DNA of 64,000 nucleotides from Castellaniella sp. (GTDB lineage: Bacteria; Pseudomonadota; Gammaproteobacteria; Burkholderiales; Burkholderiaceae_B): NCBI RefSeq assembly GCF_004321985.1, contig NZ_SCQN01000010.1, positions 46,968-110,967 of the forward strand, in the 5' to 3' direction. This document shows, piece by piece, positions 49,519 through 58,286 of this stretch (its first letter is position 1; every line of letters begins with the position of its first letter). Under the pieces are notes generated by a model. It had not been told where the DNA came from. It worked only from the letters and a program-made list of their open reading frames with translations, and searched no databases. Both the position numbers and the translations under genes were made by a program.

Positions 49519-50868
49519 TCAGGGGGCCAACCCTGGCGCAAGTCGGGCATGCCAGTAGGGATGGAACAGATTTGGAGTCTCGTGCAGACCATCCGGGCGC
49601 TGCGCAGGCCGCACGAAATGAGTTTCCGCAGCGCTGCGAGCATGCAGGAGCTGGCCTTCGGGGCCTGGCAGTGCAAGCTCCACCACGAAACCGGAGACGG
49701 CTTCTGCACCCATGCCTGCGGCCACATCTTCGTAGGCGGCCAGTCCACCCGAAGCCCAGGCCTGTCGGTCCCGGACAGCGTAGGAATTTCCCAGTGGGTT
49801 CGCCTGACCCCCGACCAGATCCCACTGAGTCGATGCCTGGACCCAACGCCAGAAGTCCTGTTCCGAGAAGTTCTCCGGGGCGTCCTCCACATAGTCTCCG
49901 GGCGCGGCCTCGCCACCCGCCATCGGCATCCAGGCCCAACCCATGGGATATTCACGGTAATAGCAACCGATCCACCGGTTCGAGCGCAGCCCATGGAACG
50001 ACTCCGTGTCGCCGGATTGCCAGCGGCCGCCAGCATCCAGGTCCGTGGCCCCCCGGCGCCGGAGCTCATGACGCAGCCCGGGACAACGGGCGTCCACGGC
50101 CCAGATGTTGCGCGCAGTATGGTTGCGCGGCCCCAGAAAGGCATAGAAGCCAGCCAGGCGTCGCATGAACGCCTGGAACGACGCATCGGGGCGGCGCGTC
50201 CGCACCAGACGATCCCAGTCGTCTGCCGTCACTTTCAGGTCGAAGGATGCGATCGGAAGCTCCGGATAGTGTGCAGACAGCACAGCCTGCATGGCAGCCA
50301 CACGCGCATCCGGCAGGCCCTGGGCCAGGGCACGCGACAAATCCCGCAAATGCCCATGCACGAAGGTGTCGTGCGCCGTCCAGGCCCGCCCCAGGCCGCC
50401 ATCTGGCCCCGCCTGTGCGGTCAGGCCGACGGCACCGGCCGCAGCCAGGTAAGCCCGACCATGATCCGCACCGAACAGCATTCCGATCAGGTGAGCAGGC
50501 GGATTGGCCCGCATCAGCCGCTCGGCCTGCGTACCGCCAAAATGCGCCCAGCTGCCCAGCGTGACCAGGTGCGCCATCGCGAGCTGATGTGCGAGCTGCG
50601 CCCGATTGACATAGGACAGAAGATTGAGCGTGCGCGCTTGAACCAGTGCACCGCTATAGGCTGCTGCGTCCAGCCCATGCACCAGCCGCGCTTTACCGGC
50701 AATCACCTGGCCGGTGGCGAAGTAGCGCAACCAGGCCAATGCCAGCACAGCCGCCAGCAGCATGCCCATGACCAGCACATGCCCTCGCTGGGCGTCGGCC
50801 AGCCGACCACACTGGCGGTCAACGGTAGAGGCTCTGCACGCGTCCACTTCATTGCCCCGCGGCAGCAT
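49519..50868 (-). CDS. TadG-like protein with N-terminal pilin-type anchor
   Basis: A 449-residue protein with a single hydrophobic segment at about residues 30-49 (RGHVLVMGMLLAAVLALAW) and a large, probably extracytoplasmic, domain rich in Trp, His and Ala. The beginning resembles the putative TadG-like Flp pilus domain, in which RG followed by a hydrophobic helix and then an Ala-rich AAAYSGAL-type segment is common; the remainder has no recognised domain. It could be a tip adhesin or minor pilin. It overlaps the pilin-like gene by 20 bases. Confidence 0.7.
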   Translation of the reverse strand: MLPRGNEVDACRASTVDRQCGRLADAQRGHVLVMGMLLAAVLALAWLRYFATGQVIAGKARLVHGLDAAAYSGALVQARTLNLLSYVNRAQLAHQLAMAHLVTLGSWAHFGGTQAERLMRANPPAHLIGMLFGADHGRAYLAAAGAVGLTAQAGPDGGLGRAWTAHDTFVHGHLRDLSRALAQGLPDARVAAMQAVLSAHYPELPIASFDLKVTADDWDRLVRTRRPDASFQAFMRRLAGFYAFLGPRNHTARNIWAVDARCPGLRHELRRRGATDLDAGGRWQSGDTESFHGLRSNRWIGCYYREYPMGWAWMPMAGGEAAPGDYVEDAPENFSEQDFWRWVQASTQWDLVGGQANPLGNSYAVRDRQAWASGGLAAYEDVAAGMGAEAVSGFVVELALPGPEGQLLHARSAAETHFVRPAQRPDGLHETPNLFHPYWHARLAPGLAP

Positions 50869-51193
50869 TGCCGGTGAAAGCCTTCAGCGACTTGGCAGCC
50901 GTTTGTGCCGCTGCGGACTCCGCAGCCATCTGAGCTGCCCGGGACTGCTCGGACCCGTCCTCACCCGCGATCTCGCGCGCCATGGCTGCCGTCTGCGACC
51001 GGATCACCTGACCGAAGAGTTGGTAGACGGCAATGGCCGCCACGGCGACCAGCGCCACGACGATGACATATTCCACCATGGCCTGCCCTCGCTGGGAGGC
51101 AACGCGGGCGAGCCTGGCCGTGAAGATGTAGGGTATGGCAGCCGCGCGGACGGAACGGCGGACACGCAAGTGTGAAAGTGGGGGCTGAGTCAT
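50849..51193 (-). CDS. Flp-type pilin candidate
   Basis: A 114-residue protein with a class IVb (Flp) prepilin site: a long Arg-rich leader, then G-QAMVEY (Gly36 cleaved before Gln37, Glu at +5, Tyr at +6) and a hydrophobic helix VIVVALVAVAAIAVYQLFG. The C-terminal tail (about 68-114) is soluble and rich in Ala, Gln, Glu and Ser. This is the best candidate for the main pilus subunit, though the leader is longer and the tail larger than in classical Flp1. It is the first gene of the Tad operon; the frame to 51370 is not needed. Confidence 0.8.
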   Translation of the reverse strand: MTQPPLSHLRVRRSVRAAAIPYIFTARLARVASQRGQAMVEYVIVVALVAVAAIAVYQLFGQVIRSQTAAMAREIAGEDGSEQSRAAQMAAESAAAQTAAKSLKAFTGNAAAGQ

Positions 51194-51205
51194 GGCCGGG
51201 CTCCA

Positions 51206-51223
51206 GGTTCCAGGGTTGGAACC
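51206..51223. promoter_or_regulatory. Inverted repeat just upstream of the Tad operon
   Basis: GGTTCCA-GGGT-TGGAACC is a perfect 7-base dyad 13 bases upstream of the pilin-like gene start. It could be an operator for a repressor or a 5' leader hairpin. No clear -10/-35 pair is seen nearby. Confidence 0.45.
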
Positions 51224-51281
51224 AGTGTGCCCGACGCACGATCCCCCAGCTATTCGTGGATTCCGAGCTGGCCGAAAGCAT

Positions 51282-51303
51282 CCGGCGGGTCTTGACCCGC
51301 CGG
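51282..51303 (-). terminator. Perfect hairpin after the FAH-family gene
   Basis: CCGGCGGGTC-TT-GACCCGCCGG is a perfect 10-base-pair stem with a two-base loop, beginning 8 bases after the stop of the minus-strand FAH-family gene. It is followed by ATGCTTTC rather than a pure T run. It probably ends the hem-ppa-FAH transcript and isolates the Tad operon. Confidence 0.65.
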
Positions 51304-51311
51304 GAATCTGC

Positions 51312-52010
51312 TCAACCGATCCGGATGCGCATCTTGCCCAGCCCCTGGACGGCCGCTTCCAGGTGGTCACCGGCCACTACGGCGCCGACGCCCGCTGGCG
51401 TCCCGGTGAAGAGCAGGTCGCCGGGCTGCAGCGTAAAGAACGTCGACAGATCCGCGATCGCCTCGGGAACCGACCAGATCATGTCGGACAGATCCCCGGA
51501 CTGGCGCATCTGACCGTTGACCGACAGTGTGATGGGGCCGGCGGCCATCAGCCCGGTGTCCTTGACTGAATGGAGCGGCCCGATAGGTGCGCTGTGATCG
51601 AAGCCCTTCCCGGTTTCCCAGGGCCGGCCGGTCTTTTTGGACTCTGCCTGCAGATCGCGCCGGGTCATGTCCAGGCCAATGGCAAAGCCCCAGATGCAGG
51701 CCGCCGCCTGATCCACGGTCAGATCGTGTCCGCCGGTACCCAGCGCCACCACCAGTTCGACTTCATGGTGCAAATTGTGTGTGACCGACGGATAAGCCAG
51801 CAGGCCTTCAGTGCCGTCGGCCACATTGAGAATCGCATCCGCGGGCTTGGCAAAGAAAAACGGCCGCTCGCGACCTGTATCACCCATCTCGCGGGCGTGA
51901 TCAGCGTAGTTTCGGCCCACACAATAAATGCGGCGCACCGGAAACCGGGCGCTGGATCCCTGCACCACCAGGGACGGGGCGACAGGACGGGGAATAACGG
52001 TCTCATCCAT
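51312..52010 (-). CDS. Fumarylacetoacetate hydrolase family protein
   Basis: A 232-residue single-domain FAH-fold hydrolase or decarboxylase. The beginning IYCVGRNYADHAREMG, the metal-binding Glu pair in LHHEVELVVALG and the Asp-containing GFAIGLDMTRRDLQ, and the end GDLLFTGTPAGVGAV are typical of the YcgM/FAHD1-like group (acylpyruvase or oxaloacetate decarboxylase). The substrate is not defined. It is 70 bases downstream of ppa. Confidence 0.92.
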   Translation of the reverse strand: MDETVIPRPVAPSLVVQGSSARFPVRRIYCVGRNYADHAREMGDTGRERPFFFAKPADAILNVADGTEGLLAYPSVTHNLHHEVELVVALGTGGHDLTVDQAAACIWGFAIGLDMTRRDLQAESKKTGRPWETGKGFDHSAPIGPLHSVKDTGLMAAGPITLSVNGQMRQSGDLSDMIWSVPEAIADLSTFFTLQPGDLLFTGTPAGVGAVVAGDHLEAAVQGLGKMRIRIG

Positions 52011-52080
52011 TCTGGATCTCCAGGCATCCCGGCCGACTCAGCCGGGGCAACGACAAAAAAATAGGTTTGGAACGCTGGCC

Positions 52081-52620
52081 TCAGGCCTTGTGCGCTTTCG
52101 CGTACCGCGCTGCGGAGGTGAGGATCTCCTGCTTGGCGGCGTCGATGCCGGCCCAACCCTGGACCTTCACCCACTTACCCTTTTCCAGATCCTTGTAGTG
52201 CTCGAAGAAATGCTGGACGCGGGCCAGGTCCTCTGGCGGAACATCGGCCGTGGATTCGATCGAGCGATAGGCCGGGTAGAGCTTGTCCACGGGCCGCGCC
52301 AGCAGCTTTGCGTCTTTACCGGCCTCGTCTTCCATATTCATCACACCCAGCACACGGCAACGGATCACGCTGCCGACGGCGACCGGGAACGGCGTCATCA
52401 CCAGCACGTCCACCGGGTCGCCGTCCTCGGACAGGGTCTCGGGGATGTATCCGTAATTGTAGGGATAGTGCATGGCGGTCGTCATGAAGCGATCCACGAA
52501 CACGGCGCCACTCGCCTTGTCCACCTCGTACTTGACGGGATCCGCATTCATGGGGATTTCAATCACGACATTGAACTCTTCCGGCAGCTTGGTACCAGCC
52601 GGGACACGATCTAGACTCAT
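52081..52620 (-). CDS. ppa: Inorganic pyrophosphatase, soluble family I
   Basis: A 179-residue enzyme hydrolysing pyrophosphate to phosphate with Mg. The Asp-rich signature DGDPVDVLV, the substrate Lys/Arg in [16 protein letters not shown] and the [10 protein letters not shown] segment are present. Normal family size. It follows hemY on the same strand after 63 bases. Confidence 0.97.
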   Translation of the reverse strand: MSLDRVPAGTKLPEEFNVVIEIPMNADPVKYEVDKASGAVFVDRFMTTAMHYPYNYGYIPETLSEDGDPVDVLVMTPFPVAVGSVIRCRVLGVMNMEDEAGKDAKLLARPVDKLYPAYRSIESTADVPPEDLARVQHFFEHYKDLEKGKWVKVQGWAGIDAAKQEILTSAARYAKAHKA

Positions 52621-52683
52621 GAGGTTCCTCTGGAAGGATGCGATAAGGTAACTGCAATCAGTGCGGGCGGATGCGGCGCGCCG

Positions 52684-54180
52684 TCAGCGCGGGGCGTCGC
52701 CCGGGGCCGACGACTCCGACGTCTGCGACATGTCGACACCGGGGATGGGCGCCGTATCGAAATATTCTTCATCGGACGCTGCCGGCCTGCGGCCCGCAGC
52801 GGGTGCCGGGGGCTTCTGGGGTGGCGCCACGGCACCGGGCGCGTCCTCAGTGGCATCATGCAAGTAGGCTCCGCTGGCCGCCACGGGGTGGGCCGCCGAC
52901 GTGGGTGCAGCAGACGCCGGCCCCGCGCCGGCCACGAACCGGGGATCCGCCCGGGTGTCAGCCGCCGGCAGCAGACGCGGAATTTCGGGCGCGGCCACGT
53001 CGGCGGACAGGCAGGCGCGCCGCCAATGCGCCAGCGCCTGATCATGGCGCCCCATGGCATCATCCAGATTGCCCAGCAAGGCATGGATGTGCATGTCTTC
53101 GCGCAGGGCCAGACTGCGGTTCAGGTAGTGCTCGCCCTGGCCCCATAGCTGGCCGGCCAGACACAGCTGACCCAGCGCCGCCAGCAGCCCTGGATGATCC
53201 GGGGCAGACTTCAGCCAGAGCTCGGCATGTGCCAGACGGTCAGCCGCCTGCGAGGTGTCGCAATGTGAATAGGCGCGCAGCAGGCGCTCGTCCAGCGACC
53301 GCCCCAACGCAGCCTCGAGAATGCGGGCAGACTCGTGGGGATGCCCCAGACGTTCCTGCGCCTGGGCCGCCGCCAGCGCGACCTGTGGATCCACGCGCTC
53401 GCCCGCGGTCAGATCGGTCCAGATCGACTTCCAGCCGGCTTCGTCGAGCTGGGGCATGCGCTGGGCCACCGATTCGCAGATGAACTGGTGGGCCTGTGTC
53501 GGGTCGATGGCGCTGCGGCGCAGGAGCAGCCGGGTCAGAGCATAGACGCGCGCCGAATGGCCAAGCTGGCGGTGCGCACGCAGCAGCAGGCGCGTGCCAT
53601 GCAAAAACCGCGAGGACGCGTCCTGCCAGGGTTCCAGTAAGGCCAGCGCCTCATCGGCCCGCCCCTGGTCCAGAAACATTTCCGCCGTGACCGTATCCAC
53701 CGCCTGATGCAGGCGGGAGTCCTGGCCAGCGCCCTCCTGGGCCCGTTTCAGGATCGAGTCCCGGCGGGTGTACTCGCCCAGCAAATGCAGGGCCCGCGCG
53801 GCGCTCAGCCCGGCCAGGACCTTGCGATCCGCCGAGCGCGTGCGCGACAGCAGCGTGGAGAGGTCCTTTTCCGCCTGGATGTAACGCCCCTCCAGCACAT
53901 TGATCCAGCCGCTTTCCAGAAGCTCAGTATCGCGCCGCTGCGCCCGGCGCCCATGCCATGCCCGCAGGCGATCCGGGCTGCTTCCCAGCCAATACAGACC
54001 GCGCAGCAGAACGTGCAGCAGGATGAAGCCCACCAGCGTCAGGACGACCGCTAGAGACAATGACAGCTCGATGCGCCATGGCTGCGCGATGATGAGCACG
54101 TTGCCGCCATGATCATGCAGCACCAGCGCCAGACCCACGGCCGCCGCCAGCAGTATCAGCATCCAGATCCAGCTGCGCAT
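52684..54180 (-). CDS. hemY: HemY N-terminal/TPR membrane protein of haem biosynthesis locus
   Basis: A 498-residue inner membrane protein. Two membrane segments (about residues 4-22 and 38-62) are followed by a long helical TPR-like cytoplasmic or periplasmic domain (LSTLLSRTRSADRKVLAGLSAARALHLLGEY region onward) and a Pro/Ala-rich tail of about 90 residues beginning around 405 that looks unstructured. This is the proteobacterial HemY, not the Gram-positive oxidase; its role in late haem or tetrapyrrole metabolism is not firmly known. 11 bases separate it from hemX. Confidence 0.92.
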   Translation of the reverse strand: MRSWIWMLILLAAAVGLALVLHDHGGNVLIIAQPWRIELSLSLAVVLTLVGFILLHVLLRGLYWLGSSPDRLRAWHGRRAQRRDTELLESGWINVLEGRYIQAEKDLSTLLSRTRSADRKVLAGLSAARALHLLGEYTRRDSILKRAQEGAGQDSRLHQAVDTVTAEMFLDQGRADEALALLEPWQDASSRFLHGTRLLLRAHRQLGHSARVYALTRLLLRRSAIDPTQAHQFICESVAQRMPQLDEAGWKSIWTDLTAGERVDPQVALAAAQAQERLGHPHESARILEAALGRSLDERLLRAYSHCDTSQAADRLAHAELWLKSAPDHPGLLAALGQLCLAGQLWGQGEHYLNRSLALREDMHIHALLGNLDDAMGRHDQALAHWRRACLSADVAAPEIPRLLPAADTRADPRFVAGAGPASAAPTSAAHPVAASGAYLHDATEDAPGAVAPPQKPPAPAAGRRPAASDEEYFDTAPIPGVDMSQTSESSAPGDAPR

Positions 54181-54191
54181 CGCCTACCCCC

Positions 54192-55421
54192 TCAGACTTT
54201 GCCGGCCGGAGCCGCTGCGGGCGACTGCGAAGCCGGCGAGGCGTCATTACCAGGATCGGAACCGTCACCACCAGAGTCCTGCTGCGAGTCTTCGGCTGCG
54301 GCGGCTTCCCGCGCCGCCGCAATTGCCTGCAAGGTATTGTCCACGTTCGGCAGCTGAACCTCGATCGGTGCGTCGTGCAGATCGCGTGCGAGCTTCAGGG
54401 CCTGTCGGGACGATTCGGCGTGCATGTCATAGCGATGATCAACGGACTTCGCGACCTGGGCGAGCTCGGCCTGCCAGATCTTTGGTTGATGCATCATGAG
54501 CGCAAGCTGTGCCGTCACCGCACGCTGCTTCAGCCCCTCGCGGAATCGCAAGGCCTGATCCGGCGACATAAGCAGCGCCGCCGTATCGTCGACCCGTCGA
54601 ATGTCGAAGAGCCCCCGCAGATCGTGCGTCAGATCACCGGCCGTATTCCGCGTCCAGCCCCATGCGCGTGACAGCGCGTGACGCCAGCCGGTCGTCTCGG
54701 CAGGAGCTGGCACCGCAGCGCGGGACGACGCAGTGGCAGCGGGTTCAGGCGCAGGCTGCGCGGCTGCGTCGGGCACCAGCAGGGGCGCCTTCGCCACCAG
54801 GCCCGAGAGCTCGTCGAGCTGGGCTGACAAGGCCGGGACATTGACGGTCACCACCGCCCGCAGGCGGTCCAGGTCCCCATTGAGCGTTTGCTGCAGTGCC
54901 GCAAGGCTGGGCCGGTTAGCCCGCGCCAGCTGAGCCTGAGCTGCCTCGAGCGACACAATGGCATTGGCGACGTTGCCGCCCAGCCCCAACTGCTGCTGCG
55001 CAATGGTCACCAGACGGTCAATGTCGTTCAGAAGCATCAGATCCGAACCGCTGTCGGTCATCATCTGCAGCGCCTGGTCCAGATCCTGGACCTGATTGTT
55101 CGTGCTGTTCAGCGTATTGCGCAAGTCTTCCAGCTGGGTCGCCTGCTGCTTGGCCAGAGCCAGGGCCTGGGCCGCCTGGGACTGAGTGTCCTCGGCCTGG
55201 CGCACGCTGTCATCATGCTGCCGCAGCAGGTCCGCGTGCAGCGCCTGGTATTGCCGCTGCTGGTAATACAAGGCAGCGCCCAGGATCACCGCCAACAGGA
55301 CCAGAACGATCAGCGCCGTCCGCATGCCCCGCTGCCGCGGTGTCGCAGCGTTGCTGGGCGCGCCCGACAGGGATTTCGACTCTGCAGGCGAAGCGGACGT
55401 GCTGTGCTCGGTATCGGTCAT
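54192..55421 (-). CDS. hemX: HemX-family membrane protein
   Basis: A 409-residue single-pass protein with a cytoplasmic N-terminus, one membrane segment (about residues 34-52) and a periplasmic region beginning with a long coiled coil (about 53-120, Gln/Ala/Leu-rich). The middle carries the HemX domain; the last 40 residues are Ser/Asp/Gly/Ala-rich. It is often annotated as uroporphyrinogen-III C-methyltransferase, but no methyltransferase motif is visible. Usual neighbour of hemD and hemY. Confidence 0.92.
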   Translation of the reverse strand: MTDTEHSTSASPAESKSLSGAPSNAATPRQRGMRTALIVLVLLAVILGAALYYQQRQYQALHADLLRQHDDSVRQAEDTQSQAAQALALAKQQATQLEDLRNTLNSTNNQVQDLDQALQMMTDSGSDLMLLNDIDRLVTIAQQQLGLGGNVANAIVSLEAAQAQLARANRPSLAALQQTLNGDLDRLRAVVTVNVPALSAQLDELSGLVAKAPLLVPDAAAQPAPEPAATASSRAAVPAPAETTGWRHALSRAWGWTRNTAGDLTHDLRGLFDIRRVDDTAALLMSPDQALRFREGLKQRAVTAQLALMMHQPKIWQAELAQVAKSVDHRYDMHAESSRQALKLARDLHDAPIEVQLPNVDNTLQAIAAAREAAAAEDSQQDSGGDGSDPGNDASPASQSPAAAPAGKV

Positions 55422-55439
55422 GGCGACGGTCGGGTCCTT

Positions 55440-56204
55440 CTAGTGAAGCAGGCGGGAAGCAGCCAATATAGCTTGAAACAGCGCAGCATCATCCGGAGCA
55501 CTGAGCGTGACGTGCAACGCATCCGCCGGCCGATCCGCGTACCAGCATTGTAAACGCCGCGCCATGCGCGCGTGCAGCGTGACCGCCTCGAGTCGAGCAG
55601 GCCACGCAAGATGATGGTGCCGCAGGCTGCCGTCGATGGCGTCCAGCGCTTCCAGGCTGGTCACCAGCAGCACATGGCCCGCCGGCCCGGCCAGCGCCTC
55701 ACAGGCGGTCCTGTCCAGCACCACGGGCGTCCGCTCATACAACGCATGGCAGCTGACCGACCAGCCGCGCAAACGGAGTTGCTCGGCCATCCAGTCGCGC
55801 CCCTGTGTGGCGCGCAGGATGTGCGCCTGACCCGGCGACAGCGCCTTGCCGTCGATCAGCGCCAACAGAGACTCGGAATCGGGCTCGGCATTTTCGTCCG
55901 GCACCAGCACCTGGCTGGCCGGCACGAAGGCCCGCAGGGCCTGAGCCGTCGCCCCGCCCACGGCGGCTGCCCATGCACCGGTGGGCCAGGACGTCCGGAC
56001 CGATGAAAAATAGGCGTCCACCGCCTGTCGGCTGACAAATAGATGCAGACTGCCGGCTGAAGGCTGCGGGCGCGGCGTGGGCAGACTGTGGATCTCCAGA
56101 GCGGGCGCCAGCAGGACCGCCAGACCCGCAGCCCGTAAACGGCCTGCCAGCGCCTCATTCCGGCCGGCCGGCCGCGTCAGAAAAACAGTCGCCTGTGGGT
56201 CCAA
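55440..56204 (-). CDS. hemD: Uroporphyrinogen-III synthase
   Basis: A 254-residue HemD that cyclises hydroxymethylbilane with inversion of ring D. The family is weakly conserved, but the N-terminal VFLTRPAGRNEALAGRL, the middle SRQAVDAYF and AAVGGATAQALRAF, and the later LLVTSLEALDAI segments fit, as does the position between hemC and hemX. The start is 10 bases after the hemC stop. Confidence 0.92.
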   Translation of the reverse strand: MDPQATVFLTRPAGRNEALAGRLRAAGLAVLLAPALEIHSLPTPRPQPSAGSLHLFVSRQAVDAYFSSVRTSWPTGAWAAAVGGATAQALRAFVPASQVLVPDENAEPDSESLLALIDGKALSPGQAHILRATQGRDWMAEQLRLRGWSVSCHALYERTPVVLDRTACEALAGPAGHVLLVTSLEALDAIDGSLRHHHLAWPARLEAVTLHARMARRLQCWYADRPADALHVTLSAPDDAALFQAILAASRLLH

Positions 56205-56214
56205 ACGGTCCCCC

Positions 56215-57165
56215 TCAGGCGTCGGAAGACTGGCTCAGCCGCGCCAGGATCACCTCGGCCCCCTGCGCCAGCAGGGTCTGGGCGACGGATTCTCCCAGCG
56301 CCTCGGCCTCGCCGGGACGGCCATGGGCCTCGGCCCGCAACACCCGCGAGCCATCCGTCTCTGCCACCAGTGCGCGCAAGAACAGGTCCTGGTCCTGCAA
56401 GACAGCATACGCTGCCAGCGGCACCTGGCAGGATCCCCCCAGCTGGCGGGAAACCGCCCGCTCTGCCAGAGCGCAGGCAGTAGTCGAAGCGCTCGCCAAC
56501 GGCCGCAGCCAGGTGGCAAGATCACGGCGATCCGCCATGATTTCGATGCCCAGCGCCCCTTGGCCCGCCGCCGGCAGGCTGAGCTCGGGCGGCAGCGTCG
56601 AGCGAATGCGATTCGCCAGCCCCAGGCGCTGCAAACCAGCCGCCGCAAGCACGATGGCCGCATAGTCGCCACGGTCCAGCTTGGCCAGACGTGTATCCAG
56701 GTTCCCGCGCAGCGGCTTGACCACGAGCTGCGGAAAACGGGCCCGCAACTGCGCCTCACGCCGCAGGCTGGATGTCCCCACCACCGCGTGTGCGGGCAAG
56801 TCCTCCAGGCGGTCGACTACGTTAGACACCAGCGCATCGTGCGGATCGGCCCGTTCCATGATGGCTGTCAGCGCGAAAGGCAGCGTCAGGTCCACCGGCA
56901 CGTCCTTGAGTGAATGCACCGCAAGGTCTGCACGGCCATCCAGCAAGGCCGTCTCGAGTTCCTTGATGAAAAGCCCCTTCCCGCCGACTTTCGACAGGGT
57001 CCGGTCCAGAATCTGGTCACCGCGCGTCGTCATCTCGAGGAGTTCGACACGGCAGTCCGGGTAAAGATCCCGCAGCCTGGACTGCACGTGGCTGGCCTGC
57101 CACAAGGCCAGGCGGCTGGCCCGGGTAGCGATCACAAGTCTTTCAGGGGATTGGGTGGCGGTCAT
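56215..57165 (-). CDS. hemC: Porphobilinogen deaminase (hydroxymethylbilane synthase)
   Basis: A 316-residue enzyme that joins four porphobilinogens into hydroxymethylbilane. The dipyrromethane-cofactor Cys246 in LGGSCQVPL, the substrate-binding Arg pair in [12 protein letters not shown], and the catalytic Asp of the HSLKDVP segment are all seen. It is the first gene of the hemC-hemD-hemX-hemY series and may be coupled to a tiny upstream reading frame whose stop overlaps its ATG. Confidence 0.97.
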   Translation of the reverse strand: MTATQSPERLVIATRASRLALWQASHVQSRLRDLYPDCRVELLEMTTRGDQILDRTLSKVGGKGLFIKELETALLDGRADLAVHSLKDVPVDLTLPFALTAIMERADPHDALVSNVVDRLEDLPAHAVVGTSSLRREAQLRARFPQLVVKPLRGNLDTRLAKLDRGDYAAIVLAAAGLQRLGLANRIRSTLPPELSLPAAGQGALGIEIMADRRDLATWLRPLASASTTACALAERAVSRQLGGSCQVPLAAYAVLQDQDLFLRALVAETDGSRVLRAEAHGRPGEAEALGESVAQTLLAQGAEVILARLSQSSDA

Positions 57166-57251
57166 GCGGTTACCAGCGACAGGATCAGGCGCAGCAGCAG
57201 GCCGATCGCGGCCAGGATGACCAGGCCCTGCAGCAAAGTGGGACGTTTCAT
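57162..57251 (-). CDS. Possible 29-residue membrane peptide upstream of hemC
   Basis: An open frame of 29 codons beginning [17 protein letters not shown]; residues 7-27 would form a single membrane helix. Its stop overlaps the hemC ATG (ATGA), the arrangement of coupled translation. The ribosome site is weak. It could be a real small membrane protein, a translational leader for hemC, or chance; conservation is untested. Confidence 0.4.
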   Translation of the reverse strand: MKRPTLLQGLVILAAIGLLLRLILSLVTA

Positions 57252-57293
57252 GATGAATTCACCGGGCTGATATCGAATCAGCTCTTGGGACGC

Positions 57294-57344
57294 AAAAAGG
57301 CCCGATGGTGCGCCGCCCGGTTGGTGGGCACACAAGTCGGGCCT
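57294..57344 (-). terminator. Rho-independent terminator of sucCD
   Basis: On the minus strand, AGGCCCGA (57344-57337) pairs with TCGGGCCT (57305-57298) across a 31-base loop that can pair further, followed by TTTTT (57298-57294). It lies 42 bases after the sucD stop, separating sucCD from the hem genes. Confidence 0.75.
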
Positions 57345-57385
57345 GCCGACCGTGGCGCCCCGCTTGCACGGAGCGCCTCGAATCA

Positions 57386-58267
57386 TTACAGCACGGTTTT
57401 CAGCAGCTTGCCCATTTCAGACGGATTGCGCGTCGTACGGATGCCGCAGGCTTCCATGACCGCCAGCTTGGCTTCGGCCGTGTCCGCCCCGCCAGAAATC
57501 AGCGCGCCCGCGTGGCCCATGCGTTTGCCGGCCGGCGCGGTGACGCCCGCGATGAAGCCCACCACCGGCTTCTTCATGTGGTCCTTGGCCCACTGCGCGG
57601 CATCGACTTCGTCGGGCCCGCCGATTTCGCCGATCATGATGACAGCGTCGGTATCCGGGTCGTCGTTGAACATCTTCAGAATATCGATGTGCTTCAGACC
57701 GTTGATGGGATCACCGCCGATGCCGACCGCGCTCGACTGGCCCAAGCCCAGTTCGGTGACCTGCCCCACGGCTTCATAAGTCAGCGTGCCGGAGCGGCTG
57801 ACAATGCCGACACGACCCTTGCGGTGAATGTGGCCCGGCATGATGCCGATCTTGATTTCGTCCGGCGTGATCAGGCCCGGGCAGTTCGGCCCCAGCAGCA
57901 AGGTCTTGCGGTTCTGGTCGCGCATGCGATTGCGAACGTCCAGCATGTCGCGCACCGGAATGCCCTCGGTGATGCAGATGACCAAATCCAGGTCAGCCTC
58001 GACGGCCTCCCAGATGGCGGCGGCGGCACCGGCGGGCGGCACATAGATGACGGACACCGTGGCACCCGTGGCCTGCTTGGCATCTTGCACCGAACCATAG
58101 ATGGGAATGCCCTCGAAGTCCTGGCCGGCCTTCTTGGGATGCACCCCGGCAACGAAGGCGGCGCGCCCGTTGGCGTATTCGCGGCAGGCGTGCGTATGGT
58201 ATTGGCCGGTCTTGCCCGTGATCCCCTGGGTAATGACCTTGGTGTCCTTGTTGATCAGAATCGACAT
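57386..58267 (-). CDS. sucD: Succinyl-CoA ligase, alpha subunit
   Basis: A 293-residue subunit that binds CoA and carries the phosphohistidine intermediate (His252 in GHAGALISGG). N-terminal CoA-binding ITQGITGKTGQYHTHACREY and middle NCPGLITPDEIKIGIMPG are standard. ATG at 58267 (MSILINKDTK) fits; the longer frame to 58339 does not. It follows sucC by 19 bases and works in the TCA cycle. Confidence 0.98.
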   Translation of the reverse strand: MSILINKDTKVITQGITGKTGQYHTHACREYANGRAAFVAGVHPKKAGQDFEGIPIYGSVQDAKQATGATVSVIYVPPAGAAAAIWEAVEADLDLVICITEGIPVRDMLDVRNRMRDQNRKTLLLGPNCPGLITPDEIKIGIMPGHIHRKGRVGIVSRSGTLTYEAVGQVTELGLGQSSAVGIGGDPINGLKHIDILKMFNDDPDTDAVIMIGEIGGPDEVDAAQWAKDHMKKPVVGFIAGVTAPAGKRMGHAGALISGGADTAEAKLAVMEACGIRTTRNPSEMGKLLKTVL

Positions 58268-58286
58268 GTTATGTAGTCCTTGACGC

